Shown here: positions 26,638 to 36,408 of the stretch, piece by piece
How positions within the stretch are numbered: position 1 is the stretch's first letter
Layout of the letters: each line of letters starts with the position of its first letter
Origin: JAIROC01 sp031553535
Lineage (GTDB): Bacteria; Bacteroidota; Bacteroidia; Bacteroidales; WCHB1-69
DNA length: 64,000 nt
NCBI GenBank assembly: GCA_031553535.1
Contig: JAVBLM010000042.1
Span: 28,747-92,746 of the forward strand
Direction: 5' to 3'
Made by a program: the position numbers and the translations under genes
The notes under the pieces: model-generated
Database searches by the model: none
The model's input: the letters and a program-made list of their open reading frames with translations, nothing else
What the model was told of the DNA's origin: nothing

Positions 26638-28092
26638 ATGAAAAATAAAGATCTAAAGCCAGCCTTGTTGTGGGAAAATTTTAAACACATCTGTGATATT
26701 CCACATCCATCAAAGCATGAAAAGGAAATAACTAAGTGGCTGTTGGCATGGGCAAAGGAACATGGCATTGCGGCAATTCAAGATAGTGTCGGGAATATTA
26801 TACTTACGAAGCCTGCAACCAAAGGTTTTGAAAATAGAAAAGGAGTTATATTACAGGGACATATTGATATGGTTCCTCAGAAAAATTCCGACAAACAACA
26901 TGACTTTACCAAAGATTCGATAGAAATGGTTATAGGAGATGATGGTTGGGTACGGGCAAATGGAACTACACTAGGTGCAGATAATGGAATTGGATGTGCA
27001 GCTGCTATGACTGTATTGCAATCAAATGATATCGAGCACGGGCCACTTGAAGTTCTTGTTACCGTGGACGAAGAGACCGGTATGACAGGCGCATTCGGGT
27101 TAAAGCCCGGTTTGTTACATGGTGATATTTTGATTAATCTGGATTCGGAAGATGAGGGTGAATTGTATGTTGGTTGTGCAGGTGGTTTGGATGCTACAAT
27201 GACATTTAATTACAAGCAAGAACCTGTTCCTGCCGCATATTCTGCATTTGAATTTAGTATTAAAGGATTGAAAGGTGGGCATTCCGGAATGGATATTAAT
27301 ACGGGAAGAGGCAATGCTAACAAAATAATGATCCGCTTTTTAAAGGAATTTGTACAAAAATACAATGTTCGTTTATCTTCTATTAATGGAGGTAGTTTAC
27401 GTAATGCAATTCCCCGGGAGGCTTTTGCTATTATTTGTGTTCCTACTGACAAAGTAAATGCTTTGAAAGATTATATGCAAAATTTGAAATCAGTTGTTAA
27501 GGCAGAATTAAGTGCTGTTGAACCCGATATCTCTATTAATTTATCAGCAAAAAAGGCAGATACTGTTATTGATGTCAAAACAACAATGAATATGATAGAT
27601 GCCGTTTACGGATGTCCTAATGGTGTAATTCGCATGAGTGATTCCATGCCCGGCTTGGTTGAAACATCGACTAACCTGGCTATTATAAAATCAGAGAACG
27701 GGAAGATTACCGTTTCTTGTTTATTACGTAGTTCCGTGGACACGGCCAAAGAAGATTTATCTGAAATGATGGAATCCATCTTTCGTTTAGCTGGAGCTAC
27801 ATGTTCGTTTACCGGAGCATATCCCGGTTGGAAGCCGAATATGAAGTCTGCAATATTACAAACGATGTTAAAAACATATGAATCGTTATATAAGAAAACT
27901 CCGGAAATAAAAGCAATACATGCCGGATTGGAATGTGGTTTATTGGGCGGTGTTTATCCTAATTTTGATATGATATCTTTCGGCCCTACGATTCGTAATC
28001 CTCATTCACCTGACGAAAGGGTAAATATTGAAAGTGTAGAAAAATTCTGGAACTTCTTATTAGCAACATTGAAGAATATCCCCACAAAATAA
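26638..28092 (+). CDS. pepD: PepD, M20C aminoacyl-histidine (cytosol non-specific) dipeptidase
   Basis: The 484-residue cytosolic zinc dipeptidase of family M20C splits unblocked dipeptides, including Xaa-His. QGHIDMVPQ carries the first metal ligand and catalytic Asp. GADNGIG, VDEETGMTGA (catalytic and ligand Glu), NLDSEDEGE and the late HAGLECGLL complete the set. Length fits PepD (about 485). No signal peptide. Single gene, ended by a hairpin at 28141. Confidence 0.95.
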   Translation: MKNKDLKPALLWENFKHICDIPHPSKHEKEITKWLLAWAKEHGIAAIQDSVGNIILTKPATKGFENRKGVILQGHIDMVPQKNSDKQHDFTKDSIEMVIGDDGWVRANGTTLGADNGIGCAAAMTVLQSNDIEHGPLEVLVTVDEETGMTGAFGLKPGLLHGDILINLDSEDEGELYVGCAGGLDATMTFNYKQEPVPAAYSAFEFSIKGLKGGHSGMDINTGRGNANKIMIRFLKEFVQKYNVRLSSINGGSLRNAIPREAFAIICVPTDKVNALKDYMQNLKSVVKAELSAVEPDISINLSAKKADTVIDVKTTMNMIDAVYGCPNGVIRMSDSMPGLVETSTNLAIIKSENGKITVSCLLRSSVDTAKEDLSEMMESIFRLAGATCSFTGAYPGWKPNMKSAILQTMLKTYESLYKKTPEIKAIHAGLECGLLGGVYPNFDMISFGPTIRNPHSPDERVNIESVEKFWNFLLATLKNIPTK

Positions 28093-28140
28093 GATATTCT
28101 TATTTCTTTCTAGATAAGTATTAGACTTATTAATATAAAA

Positions 28141-28180
28141 CAAACAATGCCAAAGCTAGTCTTGGCATTGTTTGTTTATA
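28141..28180 (+). terminator. Probable terminator hairpin after pepD
   Basis: CAAACAATGCCAA (28141-28153) pairs perfectly with TTGGCATTGTTTG (28162-28174). The following TTTA is a weak T run, so the terminator may be less efficient. The rest of the 28180-28500 gap holds a C8 run and the split ACAGATGCA palindrome but no gene. Confidence 0.65.
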
Positions 28181-28523
28181 GGTTTTAGTTTATCAAAGAT
28201 ATACTTTTTTAGCAATGCGATATTTTGAGATATATCCTGTTTTATAAAGCATATTAGCGCCCGACGTTAGAAAACAGATGCATTAAACATTGCCCCCCCC
28301 AATTAAATAACTCATATTTTGAGGTGTCGGAAAATATTGCATCTGTCGGCATAAAATAAAGTTATATCAGATGGGCAGCAATTGCTTTTTGCCTGTTTAG
28401 CTTTTACTTCCCTTGCAGATTTCTGCAGAACTTTTTGGATTTATTTTTCAACATCTCAAAATAAGATTTAGCTTGTTTATCAATTATTTTTGTATTCTTA
28501 ATTTTGCATGTATCAAAAAATCG

Positions 28524-28531
28524 TATCTTTG
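28524..28531 (+). promoter_or_regulatory. Promoter -7 element for the TPR-popT-aroE-thiL run
   Basis: TATCTTTG matches TAnnTTTG. A TTTTG at 28502-28506 lies 17 nt upstream and could be the -33 element. The promoter sits inside the longest open frame, so the start codon must be downstream (28558). Confidence 0.65.
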
Positions 28532-28557
28532 CAGTCTATAAAAGAGTGGAATGCGTC

Positions 28558-30018
28558 ATGATGGATGATTTTTTTGGGTCAGGAGAAGAAGAATTGGAAG
28601 ATATAGAAGGTGACGAGCTTATCTCACGTTATGAGAATATGATTAGAAATAATCATTCAATATATTTTAGTTTGGATGATTATGAAAATCTATTTATGTA
28701 TTATACACGGTTTTATGATGATTCTTATTCTTTGGAAGATATAAACCTGGAAATGGCTCGTTTGGTGATCCAAGACGGAATAGTGCAGTATCCTAATGCC
28801 AGCTTGCTACAATTATTTTATATTTATTATAGATATTTAAATAATGAATTATTAATTAATGAGACTGTAGATCAATTGAAAGGTATTAGTTTTCAGGAAT
28901 ATGAAAAAGTATCATTGACTTATCACTTGATAAATATATATATAAAAATCAATCTAACAGCCGAAGCAATTTCATTGTATAAACAGTTATTGAAACTTGC
29001 TCAGACTGATGAAGAAAAGATCAATATTTATTCAGAACTCATATTCTTATTTAATAGACCGGAAGATGTGCCTAAAATTGTCGGGTATTGTGAGAAGCTG
29101 ATGGAATTGGAACCTAAAAGAGAAAAATCATTATTGCGAGAATTATATGTCCATTTTTTATTTAAGAATGATTTAGGATTATCATTCTTTGAATTATATG
29201 TAGAAAATCATCCTTTCTCTATTAACGGCTGGCAATATCTGGGAGAGACTTATTCCGGTTTATCACTGTATGAAAAAGCAGTCAGCGCGCTGGATAATGC
29301 AGTAGCTTTATCTGATAAAGCAGATCCTCTTATTTCTTTAGGAGGAATATACAGTGCTTGGGGACAAAGAGAAAAGGCATTGGAATGTTATAATGAAGCA
29401 CTGTCGATATCTCCGGAGCGTACTGATTTTTACGTGGATATAGCTGAATTATATTATGCTGTCGGACAAATAGAAGTTGCTTTACGATATTATGGCTTGG
29501 CATTGGATGTAAATCCTGATGATATTTCCGCATTAATGGGAATGGCAATAGCATTGGCTGCAATTGAAAAATACGATGAAGCAATAGCCTATTTACAGAA
29601 AGTTCAAAGATCGGATTTTGCATCAATAGAAGCATTGTTGCTGTTATCGGATTATTTGATTGAGGTGGAGCGGGATGAAGAGGCAATACAGCTTTTCCAG
29701 CAAATGATAGAATCATATCCTTTGGTTGTTGATGTTTGGCTTTCGTATTCAAATTATTATGCGATTATTGAGAATTATCGTCAAGCATGTGCAATACTAA
29801 ATCAGGGTTTGGTTGTTTTGCAGGATAATGTCCAGTTAATATACCGTATGGCAAATTATTACTTTCTCTATGGGGATTACGAACAAGCGACTTCTTATTT
29901 AAGAATTGCATATATGATTGATAAGACCTATTTGGATATGTTTTTAGATTATGACGAACAAACGGCAAAACTGCCGGAAGTAATTGAAACGATAAAAGAA
30001 TTAACACATAAAGACTAA
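28558..30018 (+). CDS. TPR-repeat protein
   Basis: 486 residues from ATG 28558; the adjacent ATG 28561 is equally possible. The N terminus is acidic. From about residue 220 successive 34-residue tetratricopeptide repeats are clear (WQYLGETYSGLSLYEKAVSA, PLISLGGIYSAWGQREKALE, FYVDIAELYYAVGQIEVALR and on). No signal peptide, so probably a cytosolic scaffold. The partner is unknown. popT begins 2 nt after the stop, indicating one operon. Confidence 0.85.
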   Translation: MMDDFFGSGEEELEDIEGDELISRYENMIRNNHSIYFSLDDYENLFMYYTRFYDDSYSLEDINLEMARLVIQDGIVQYPNASLLQLFYIYYRYLNNELLINETVDQLKGISFQEYEKVSLTYHLINIYIKINLTAEAISLYKQLLKLAQTDEEKINIYSELIFLFNRPEDVPKIVGYCEKLMELEPKREKSLLRELYVHFLFKNDLGLSFFELYVENHPFSINGWQYLGETYSGLSLYEKAVSALDNAVALSDKADPLISLGGIYSAWGQREKALECYNEALSISPERTDFYVDIAELYYAVGQIEVALRYYGLALDVNPDDISALMGMAIALAAIEKYDEAIAYLQKVQRSDFASIEALLLLSDYLIEVERDEEAIQLFQQMIESYPLVVDVWLSYSNYYAIIENYRQACAILNQGLVVLQDNVQLIYRMANYYFLYGDYEQATSYLRIAYMIDKTYLDMFLDYDEQTAKLPEVIETIKELTHKD

Positions 30019-30020
30019 GT

Positions 30021-30995
30021 ATGAGACAATTGATTTGGGTTTATTTAAAAGGTATAGCCATGGGGGCTGCAGATGTTGTTCCGGGAGTTTCCGGAGGTAC
30101 TATTGCTTTTATAACGGGAATCTACGAGCGGCTTATCCGGGCAATTAAAAATCTTCTTCCGAGCCTTAAATTGTTTTTCAAGGGACAGTTCAAAGAATTT
30201 TGGAAAAAGATAGACGGAACTTTTTTATTGTTTTTGATATTGGGTATTGCAACAAGTTTCCTGACATTAGCACATGTAGTTACCTTTGCGATGGATCATT
30301 ATCCTGTACTGACCTGGGCATTCTTTTTCGGATTGATCATTGCCTCTACTTTGTTTGTCGGTAGAACCGTAAAATGGAACTGGAAAACAATTCTGGCTTT
30401 TATGGTATTTACAGTTATAGCGTTTGTCATAACGTCTCCTGAAAATGCCCCTTTAAATTCGGATAATGCTTACTGGTATATATTTTTATGTGGAGCAATA
30501 GCCATATGTGCGATGATACTTCCGGGAATTTCAGGAAGTTTTATTTTATTGCTGTTGGGAAAATACTATTTCATGATGGATGCTCTTAAGAATTTCGAAA
30601 TCGTATATATATTAGTGTTTGTTTTAGGAGCTCTTATCGGTATCGTTAGTTTTGCTAATGTTTTATCATGGTTGTTTAAACATTTTGAGATGATTACATT
30701 GGCCTCATTAACAGGGTTTATGTTTGGTTCTCTAAATAAAATATGGCCTTGGAAAGAAACTTTACAAACCTACGAATATAAAGGAGTGATGAAACCTTTG
30801 GTTGAGAAAAATATTTCGCCCGTGCAATTCGACGCCATCCAGGGAAATGATAATCAATTACTATGGGCAATATTAATAATGATTTTTGGTTTTGTGTTAA
30901 TATTTGCAATTGAGTTTCTTTCTTTGAAATTGAAAAAGGAAACGGCAAAAGAAGTGGTGGCATCTGAAGATCAAAAGTTGGATAATATAGAATAA
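30021..30995 (+). CDS. DUF368 membrane protein, PopT-type undecaprenyl-phosphate translocase
   Basis: 324 residues with about eight to nine hydrophobic helices. The DUF368 signature is at the start: GAADVVPGVSGGTIAFITGIYERLI. The related MILPGISGSFILLLLGKYY lies in the second half, consistent with an inverted repeat fold. Some DUF368 proteins (PopT) recycle undecaprenyl phosphate across the inner membrane for wall and glycan synthesis. Assignment to that activity rests on family membership. Confidence 0.88.
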   Translation: MRQLIWVYLKGIAMGAADVVPGVSGGTIAFITGIYERLIRAIKNLLPSLKLFFKGQFKEFWKKIDGTFLLFLILGIATSFLTLAHVVTFAMDHYPVLTWAFFFGLIIASTLFVGRTVKWNWKTILAFMVFTVIAFVITSPENAPLNSDNAYWYIFLCGAIAICAMILPGISGSFILLLLGKYYFMMDALKNFEIVYILVFVLGALIGIVSFANVLSWLFKHFEMITLASLTGFMFGSLNKIWPWKETLQTYEYKGVMKPLVEKNISPVQFDAIQGNDNQLLWAILIMIFGFVLIFAIEFLSLKLKKETAKEVVASEDQKLDNIE

Positions 30996-31000
30996 CCTCC

Positions 31001-31747
31001 ATGCGGCTATATGGATTAGTCGGCTATTCGTTGAAATATTCTTTCTCAAAGGATTTTTTTGATAATAAGTTTATAAAGGAAGGAATTACGGATGCACAAT
31101 TTTCTAATTTCGAAATGGAAGATGTGGAATCCATATCAAAACTGGTAAAAGAATTGCCTCAATTGAATGGATTCACGGTTACAATTCCATACAAGACATC
31201 CATACTTTCTATTATAAACCGGATGACGGAAGATGTTAAGAAAATAAATGCATTGAATGTCGTTAAAGTAAAGCGGCTAGGAGAAGATCCCGAACTTGAG
31301 GGATATAATACGGATACTTATGGTTTTGAGCGATCACTTTTAAATCACATAAAATCATATCATGATCGTGCTCTTATTTTGGGAATGGGAGGCGCCGGGA
31401 AAGCGGTTGCGTTTGTGTTGGAGAAACTCGGCATACATTATAAATATGTTACCAGAACGTATAACGAAGGGGCTTTTTTATACGATCACTTGTCGGAGGA
31501 AATAATAGCATCATACCCTTTGATAGTAAATGCGACACCTCTGGGAATGTTTCCCGATACGGATTCTTTTCCAAGAATCCCTTATCAAGGAATAAGTAAT
31601 AAGCATTTTTTATTCGATTTGGTTTATAACCCGGCAATGACATTATTTTTAAAAAAGGGAAAAGAACATGGTGCTCTTCTACAGAATGGATATCAAATGC
31701 TTTGCTACCAGGCGGAAGAGGCTTGGAGAATTTGGAATGATAGATAA
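31001..31747 (+). CDS. aroE: AroE, shikimate dehydrogenase
   Basis: 248 residues; reduces 3-dehydroshikimate to shikimate with NADPH. Shikimate site SLKYSFSKDFF near the N terminus, catalytic Lys in FTVTIPYKTSIL (Lys65), Asp in GYNTDTYGFE, and the nucleotide loop GMGGAGKAVAF. Slightly shorter than E. coli AroE (272), as usual in Bacteroidota. 5 nt after popT and 8 nt before thiL. Confidence 0.95.
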   Translation: MRLYGLVGYSLKYSFSKDFFDNKFIKEGITDAQFSNFEMEDVESISKLVKELPQLNGFTVTIPYKTSILSIINRMTEDVKKINALNVVKVKRLGEDPELEGYNTDTYGFERSLLNHIKSYHDRALILGMGGAGKAVAFVLEKLGIHYKYVTRTYNEGAFLYDHLSEEIIASYPLIVNATPLGMFPDTDSFPRIPYQGISNKHFLFDLVYNPAMTLFLKKGKEHGALLQNGYQMLCYQAEEAWRIWNDR

Positions 31748-31755
31748 TAGAAAAG

Positions 31756-32826
31756 ATGGATAATATATTAGAAAATAAAGTAAACACTCCTTTGTCAGAA
31801 TTTGGAGAATTTGGATTGATTGATTATTTGACAAGAAATATTACAATCAAGAATAAAAGTACCGTTTTAGGAGTAGGTGATGATGCTGCGATAATTGATG
31901 CAAAAAAACGGCTGCAGGTTATTTCAACCGATCTGCTGGTAGAAGGTATTCATTTCGACCTTCATTATAGTCCTTTAAAGCATATTGGATATAAAGCGAT
32001 AGCCTCTAATCTATCGGATATTGCAGCTATGAATGCGAAGCCGGAGCAGGTTCTGGTAAGTATTGCACTTTCCAGTCGTTTTACGGTAGAGGCTATAAGC
32101 GAAATTTATAATGGAATATATGCCTGCTGTGACCGTTACGGTATTGATCTTGTGGGTGGGGATACCACATCCAGTCTGAGTGGTTTATTTATCAGCATAA
32201 CAGTGCTGGGGTATGCCGATGAAAAAAAGATTGTCAGAAGAAGCACTGCCGAGGAGAATGATTTGATATGTGTTAGTGGGGATTTAGGTTCGGCTTATAT
32301 GGGATTGTTAATCTTGGAACGGGAGAAAAAAGTATTTCTGGAAAACCCGAATATGCAGCCTGATTTGGAAGAGTATAGTTATCTTATAGAAAGACAATTA
32401 AAACCGGAACCACGTTTGGATATAATTGAGCAGTTGGATAAATATGGTGTTCTTCCCACAGCAATGATTGATATTTCTGACGGGTTGGCTTCGGAAGTTT
32501 TACATATTTGTGAGTGTTTGGGTAAAGGTTGTGCTGTTTATGAGAATAAAATACCTATTGATACCAAAGCGTATAATACCGCATTGGATTTTGGAATGGT
32601 ACCATCACTTGCTGCCTTGAACGGGGGGGAAGATTACGAGTTATTGTTTACTGTGAAGCAGGAAGACTATGATAAAATACAACAAATGCAAGATGTTAGC
32701 GTTATTGGTTATATAAAGGATAAAAATAGCGGATGTTCCTTGATTACTCAGGATGACAAATCGATAGAGCTGACCGCACAAGGTTGGGATGCTTATAAAG
32801 AAAGAAGGATTAAGAATGAGAAATAA
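31756..32826 (+). CDS. thiL: ThiL, thiamine-monophosphate kinase
   Basis: 356 residues; phosphorylates thiamine phosphate to the diphosphate cofactor. FGLIDYLTRN, GVGDDAAII, STDLLVEGIHFDL, SNLSDIAAMNA, LVGGDTTSS, SGDLGSAYMG and IDISDGLASE are the AIR-synthase-like ThiL motifs. The ATP- and metal-binding acids are retained. Cytosolic. Part of the run starting at 28558. Confidence 0.95.
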   Translation: MDNILENKVNTPLSEFGEFGLIDYLTRNITIKNKSTVLGVGDDAAIIDAKKRLQVISTDLLVEGIHFDLHYSPLKHIGYKAIASNLSDIAAMNAKPEQVLVSIALSSRFTVEAISEIYNGIYACCDRYGIDLVGGDTTSSLSGLFISITVLGYADEKKIVRRSTAEENDLICVSGDLGSAYMGLLILEREKKVFLENPNMQPDLEEYSYLIERQLKPEPRLDIIEQLDKYGVLPTAMIDISDGLASEVLHICECLGKGCAVYENKIPIDTKAYNTALDFGMVPSLAALNGGEDYELLFTVKQEDYDKIQQMQDVSVIGYIKDKNSGCSLITQDDKSIELTAQGWDAYKERRIKNEK

Positions 32827-32877
32827 ATTGTGTGAAAACTGCTGAAAATTATTTACCTTAAACATAAGGGAGATTAT

Positions 32878-33381
32878 ATGAAAAGCGTATTTGTTTTTTT
32901 ATTATTATGCATTGTGTTTACCTCTTGTCGGGAAAGAACCAAATTCCAATTGGAACCTGTTCTTGAATTTGTAAGTCTGGAGAAAGTATATAATGGTACA
33001 AATATAGACGAACAGGCTATTTTAAAGTTATATTTCACAGACGGGGACGGTAATATTGGTTTAGATGGTACAGATAATGAGCCTCCTTTTGATACGGCAT
33101 CTGTATATAAGAATAACTTTTTTGTAACCTATTATGCTAAACGAAATGGCGAATTTGTTACATTTCCGGAATTTGCTTTTAATGCACGTTTACCTCGATT
33201 CCTTTCAACTAATGATCCGGAGTCTTTGGAAGGTGAAATCGAATATGCCTTATCAATACGTAATCCATTGATTACTGCACCGGATGTCGATACAGTGATG
33301 TTTGAATGTTGGCTTGTTGATAGAGATTTAAACGAAAGTAATCATGTATTTACTCCATCTATTATAGTTTTCAATCGTTAA
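32878..33381 (+). CDS. Conserved Bacteroidota lipoprotein, unknown function
   Basis: 167 residues. Lipobox FTSC puts the anchored Cys at 17. After that the protein is beta-rich, with TDGDGNIGLDGTDNEPP (about 59-75), a possible calcium-binding Asp/Gly loop. I do not know its function. It starts 52 nt after thiL and ends 19 nt from the convergent methyltransferase gene. Confidence 0.75.
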   Translation: MKSVFVFLLLCIVFTSCRERTKFQLEPVLEFVSLEKVYNGTNIDEQAILKLYFTDGDGNIGLDGTDNEPPFDTASVYKNNFFVTYYAKRNGEFVTFPEFAFNARLPRFLSTNDPESLEGEIEYALSIRNPLITAPDVDTVMFECWLVDRDLNESNHVFTPSIIVFNR

Positions 33382-33400
33382 GAGGATATCAATTTGCCTG

Positions 33401-34150
33401 TTAATGTGTTAATTCATAGCAAATAATAGCGGAGCTTACAGATACATTTAATGATTCCGGCATTTGTTTTCCGGTTTTGTTTTTATCCCCTCGGGGAATA
33501 GTGATTTTTTCATGTATTAAGCTACTTACCTCAGGTGATATACCTGTAGATTCATTTCCCAATATAACGCCCGAATATTTTGGGAATGAATATTTTCGAA
33601 TAGATTCTCCTTCCATGAATGTGCCTATAAATGAATATATATTATTGTGATTATTGATAAATTCACATAAATTACAGGTATATATATCCACCCGGGTAAA
33701 TGATCCCATGGTTGCCTGTATCGTTTTAGGATTGTATAATTCTACCGTATCTTCCGAACAAATAACACATTGTATCCCAAACCAATTGGCTGTACGTATA
33801 ATGGTTCCGAAGTTTCCTGTATCTTTTATTCCATCAAGAAGTAATATTTTTTCATATTGTCCGGCTGAAAAAGAAATTTCCGGTTTCATCTCAACCAGTG
33901 CAAGAACGGATGGGGGAGAGGAAAGAGAAGAGATACGCTCGCATTCTTTTTCCGAAATCAGATAGGTATCATGTGAAAAATCAGGATGTTTATCCCTCCA
34001 TTGTGTTGTTGCATAAACCTGTTTTACAATATAATCACTTTGCAGGACTTCTTTTACCGATTTTGTTCCTTCCACCAAAAAGCAATGATGTTCTTTCCTG
34101 TATTTCTTTTGCTGAAGAGAACGTAGAAACTTTAATTCGTTTACTGTCAT
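33401..34150 (-). CDS. TrmH/SpoU-family RNA 2'-O-methyltransferase
   Basis: 249 residues. A short N-terminal substrate-binding domain (RKEHHCFLVEGTKSVKEVL) precedes the knotted SPOUT domain. That domain carries LLDGIKDTGNFGTIIRTANWFG, ILGNESTGISPEV and MPESLNVSVSSAII, the three TrmH motifs. It methylates ribose 2'-OH in tRNA or rRNA; the target is not readable. It has its own promoter at 34172. Confidence 0.93.
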   Translation of the reverse strand: MTVNELKFLRSLQQKKYRKEHHCFLVEGTKSVKEVLQSDYIVKQVYATTQWRDKHPDFSHDTYLISEKECERISSLSSPPSVLALVEMKPEISFSAGQYEKILLLDGIKDTGNFGTIIRTANWFGIQCVICSEDTVELYNPKTIQATMGSFTRVDIYTCNLCEFINNHNNIYSFIGTFMEGESIRKYSFPKYSGVILGNESTGISPEVSSLIHEKITIPRGDKNKTGKQMPESLNVSVSSAIICYELTH

Positions 34151-34171
34151 ATTTTATTCTATTCTAAAGTG

Positions 34172-34179
34172 CAAAAGTA
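34172..34179 (-). promoter_or_regulatory. Promoter -7 element for the TrmH-family gene
   Basis: Minus-strand TACTTTTG matches TAnnTTTG, 21 nt upstream of the ATG at 34150. Confidence 0.6.
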
Positions 34180-34398
34180 CATTTTTAGAGTGAACTTTTC
34201 AATAGTAGGAAAAGCAATGTATATACATTCTCCTCCAACATGATTTATTTGTTTAATGGATTGAGCAACAGGCAATATACAAAACGTAATAAGGAAAAAT
34301 ACTGCCATTGGTGAAAAGTAGTAAATAAGTGAATCGTATGTGCACAATGAAGAAACATGCATAACACAATATATAAATCACTGTTCATGTAAAATTCA

Positions 34399-34548
34399 AC
34401 TATGTGTAACTCCTAAATTTACCTGTGCATATATTCTTTACCCTCCTATGTGTAAATTCTCCACCTACCTATGCGTAGGTGTTCCACTTACCTATAGGTA
34501 GGCGTTTCACCTGCCTATACGTAGGCGCTTCGACTACCTATGCGTAGA
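34399..34548. repeat. 23-bp tandem palindromic repeat array 2
   Basis: Unit cores start at 34399, 34422, 34445, 34468, 34491, 34514 and 34537, exactly 23 bp apart. The best cores are CCTATGCGTAGG, CCTATAGGTAGG and CCTATACGTAGG, separated by linkers like TGTTCCACTTA. The period equals that of the array at 606-720. It lies in the 735-bp divergent gap between the TrmH-family gene and the outer-membrane protein gene; no gene was seen in the rest of the gap. Confidence 0.85.
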
Positions 34549-34781
34549 TTTTCTTCCCAAGTAAGCAAGGATAGAAATGCCAATGGAAAGATTTTATCCT
34601 CCGCTGGCGAAGGTGTCAAAAGCGAGGATGGTTGAGATTATTAAGGATGAAGTGTGTCTCTTTAATCCCTTTCTTTCTTCAATATTGAAAACTTTTCCAA
34701 TAAAATAGACAGCAATAGGCTAAACCTTACAATAAAATAAAAAATGGAAAAATGTATTTATAAGTTCATTCATATTTTTTA

Positions 34782-34789
34782 TACTTTTG
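34782..34789 (+). promoter_or_regulatory. Promoter -7 element
   Basis: TACTTTTG matches TAnnTTTG, about 97 nt before the ATG at 34886. Confidence 0.5.
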
Positions 34790-34885
34790 TTTAATAAAAT
34801 GTAAAAATGAATACGGATTATTTGTGTTCCTATATATAAAAATACAGGGAAGGAACGTGTAAGATATAATAAAATTAAGCGTAAG

Positions 34886-35749
34886 ATGGAAAATATATTA
34901 ACGAGGGTAGCAGGCAAAACCTATAAGAATCAGACAGACAAGGTTAAACGCCTGGGCAGTAGGGGGATTGTCGCGAAAAAAATAGTTACTATTGCCTTTT
35001 TTATTGTTTTATTAGTCCCTGTCGCAGGGAATGCCCAGGCGCTTATTGCTCTTATTTTAGGAAAAAAGATAGAAACAGACCGGTTAAAATTGGGTTTATT
35101 TATGGCAGAACAAACCGCATTCATCCTCGAATCGGGTTCTTATAACCCGCGTATAGGATTTGCCATAGGCGCTTATACGGATATCAAACTGGATAAGAAT
35201 GGCAAATGGTCTCTTCAGAACTATCTGGTATTCAAATCTCCCAAAGGAGCAACCAGGCTGGATGTTTCTAAAAATGCACTGACCGATAATACGGAAATAT
35301 TGGATAGTTCAAAATATTTAAGACGAGACATTACCTATTTTTCTATTCTTCCCATTGTCAGATACCACTTTACTCCTTCATGGTCGCTGGGTTTAGGGCC
35401 TTTTGTCGGATTCAGAATGTCTTCGAATGATACTTACACGATTGACGGAATGCAGAAAGGGGAAAGCCTCTCATACAAAATGAAAATCAAAGACCAGACA
35501 AACATAGTAGATGCCGGCCTTGCCTTGGATGTACAATATGTTTTTTATAAGGGGAAAGGAGTACAGATAAATTTTCAATATCAACAAAGCTTTACTAATG
35601 TCTATAAAAAATCATCCGGATTGAAAGGAGAAAATATGGTTTTTCAAATCGGAGCGGGCATTCCTATCGTAAAGAAAAGCAATGATGTTTCCGATGGAGT
35701 GGAAGCGAAAAGTACAAAAAAAGGGAAAAAGAAGGAAAAGCAAAAATAA
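34886..35749 (+). CDS. Predicted outer-membrane beta-barrel protein
   Basis: 287 residues. Unusually, about 30 basic residues precede the hydrophobic signal segment (IVTIAFFIVLLVPVAGNAQ, about 33-51), so the true start might be downstream, though no other ATG precedes the signal. Alternating aromatic/polar strands follow (YFSILPIVRYHFTPSWSLG, VDAGLALDVQYVF, VQINFQYQQSF), as in 8-12-stranded porin-like or PorT-like barrels. The last 20 residues are nearly all Lys/Ser/Gly/Glu. No specific function. It stands alone between the 23-bp array and 42-bp array 2. Confidence 0.7.
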   Translation: MENILTRVAGKTYKNQTDKVKRLGSRGIVAKKIVTIAFFIVLLVPVAGNAQALIALILGKKIETDRLKLGLFMAEQTAFILESGSYNPRIGFAIGAYTDIKLDKNGKWSLQNYLVFKSPKGATRLDVSKNALTDNTEILDSSKYLRRDITYFSILPIVRYHFTPSWSLGLGPFVGFRMSSNDTYTIDGMQKGESLSYKMKIKDQTNIVDAGLALDVQYVFYKGKGVQINFQYQQSFTNVYKKSSGLKGENMVFQIGAGIPIVKKSNDVSDGVEAKSTKKGKKKEKQK

Positions 35750-35893
35750 TTTGCGAATAGAAGATACACAAGTTAGATGAAGTAACAAGCAAGCAATTAT
35801 AAATTACGAATGGTGGAGTATTAGCGAAATAATCCGGTTGCCGTTTTTTTATTGAATAGGCCCTTTTTTATCATTCTATTACGTTGGAAAAAC

Positions 35894-36079
35894 TGTCCGG
35901 ACATTCGGAAACAAGCAAACAACAATGTTTGGAGGTTTCCGACTTTCCGGAAACCTCCAAACAGGAATGAATATATCTTTCCGACTCTTCGGAAACCCTC
36001 AAACAAGAGTGATTATATATTTCCGGACGTTCGGAAACCTTCAAACGAAAGTGCGGGATACTTTCCGAACGTTCGGACG
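35894..36079 (+). repeat. 42-bp palindromic tandem repeat array 2
   Basis: TTTCCG cores start at 35936, 35978, 36020 and 36062, exactly 42 bp apart, with a weaker unit at 35894. Arms are TTTCCG/CGGAAA (for example TTTCCGGACGTTCGGAAA), different from the TTTCGGG arms of arrays A and 3 but still self-complementary. The linkers contain CAAACGAAAGTG, as in array A. Confidence 0.9.
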
Positions 36080-36238
36080 GTTTTGGTATCAGAATGCAAT
36101 ATGCTACGCAAAAACAAAAACATTATCAATGACGGTATTTTCCTTTCGACCTTGTGCTTTTTCCATTTTTGACAGCTTCATTGTATAATATAAAAACGTA
36201 CGATATATTTTGCCATTAAAAGATATTAATATATTTCG

Positions 36239-36246
36239 TATCTTTG
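36239..36246 (+). promoter_or_regulatory. Promoter -7 element for the polyene-like operon
   Basis: TATCTTTG matches TAnnTTTG. Initiation here would give a leader of about 155 nt before the ACP gene, containing a TCTTACT/AGTAAGA hairpin at 36355-36376. Confidence 0.6.
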
Positions 36247-36408
36247 TACCTTAGCTAAAAATACATTTATAATTTCATATTAAGCTTTTAGAAAGCGTGA
36301 TATTTAGCTGGTTTATTGTGTGTTTAAATAAAAAATAAAATAATACAATATTAATCTTACTTTAATATTAGTAAGACAAAAGATTTTTAATAAAACGGAA
36401 TATACACT

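Noticed and set aside
35821..36188. ORFs on both strands over array 2
   Set aside because: Same artefact, over the 42-bp array; no promoter or ribosome site.
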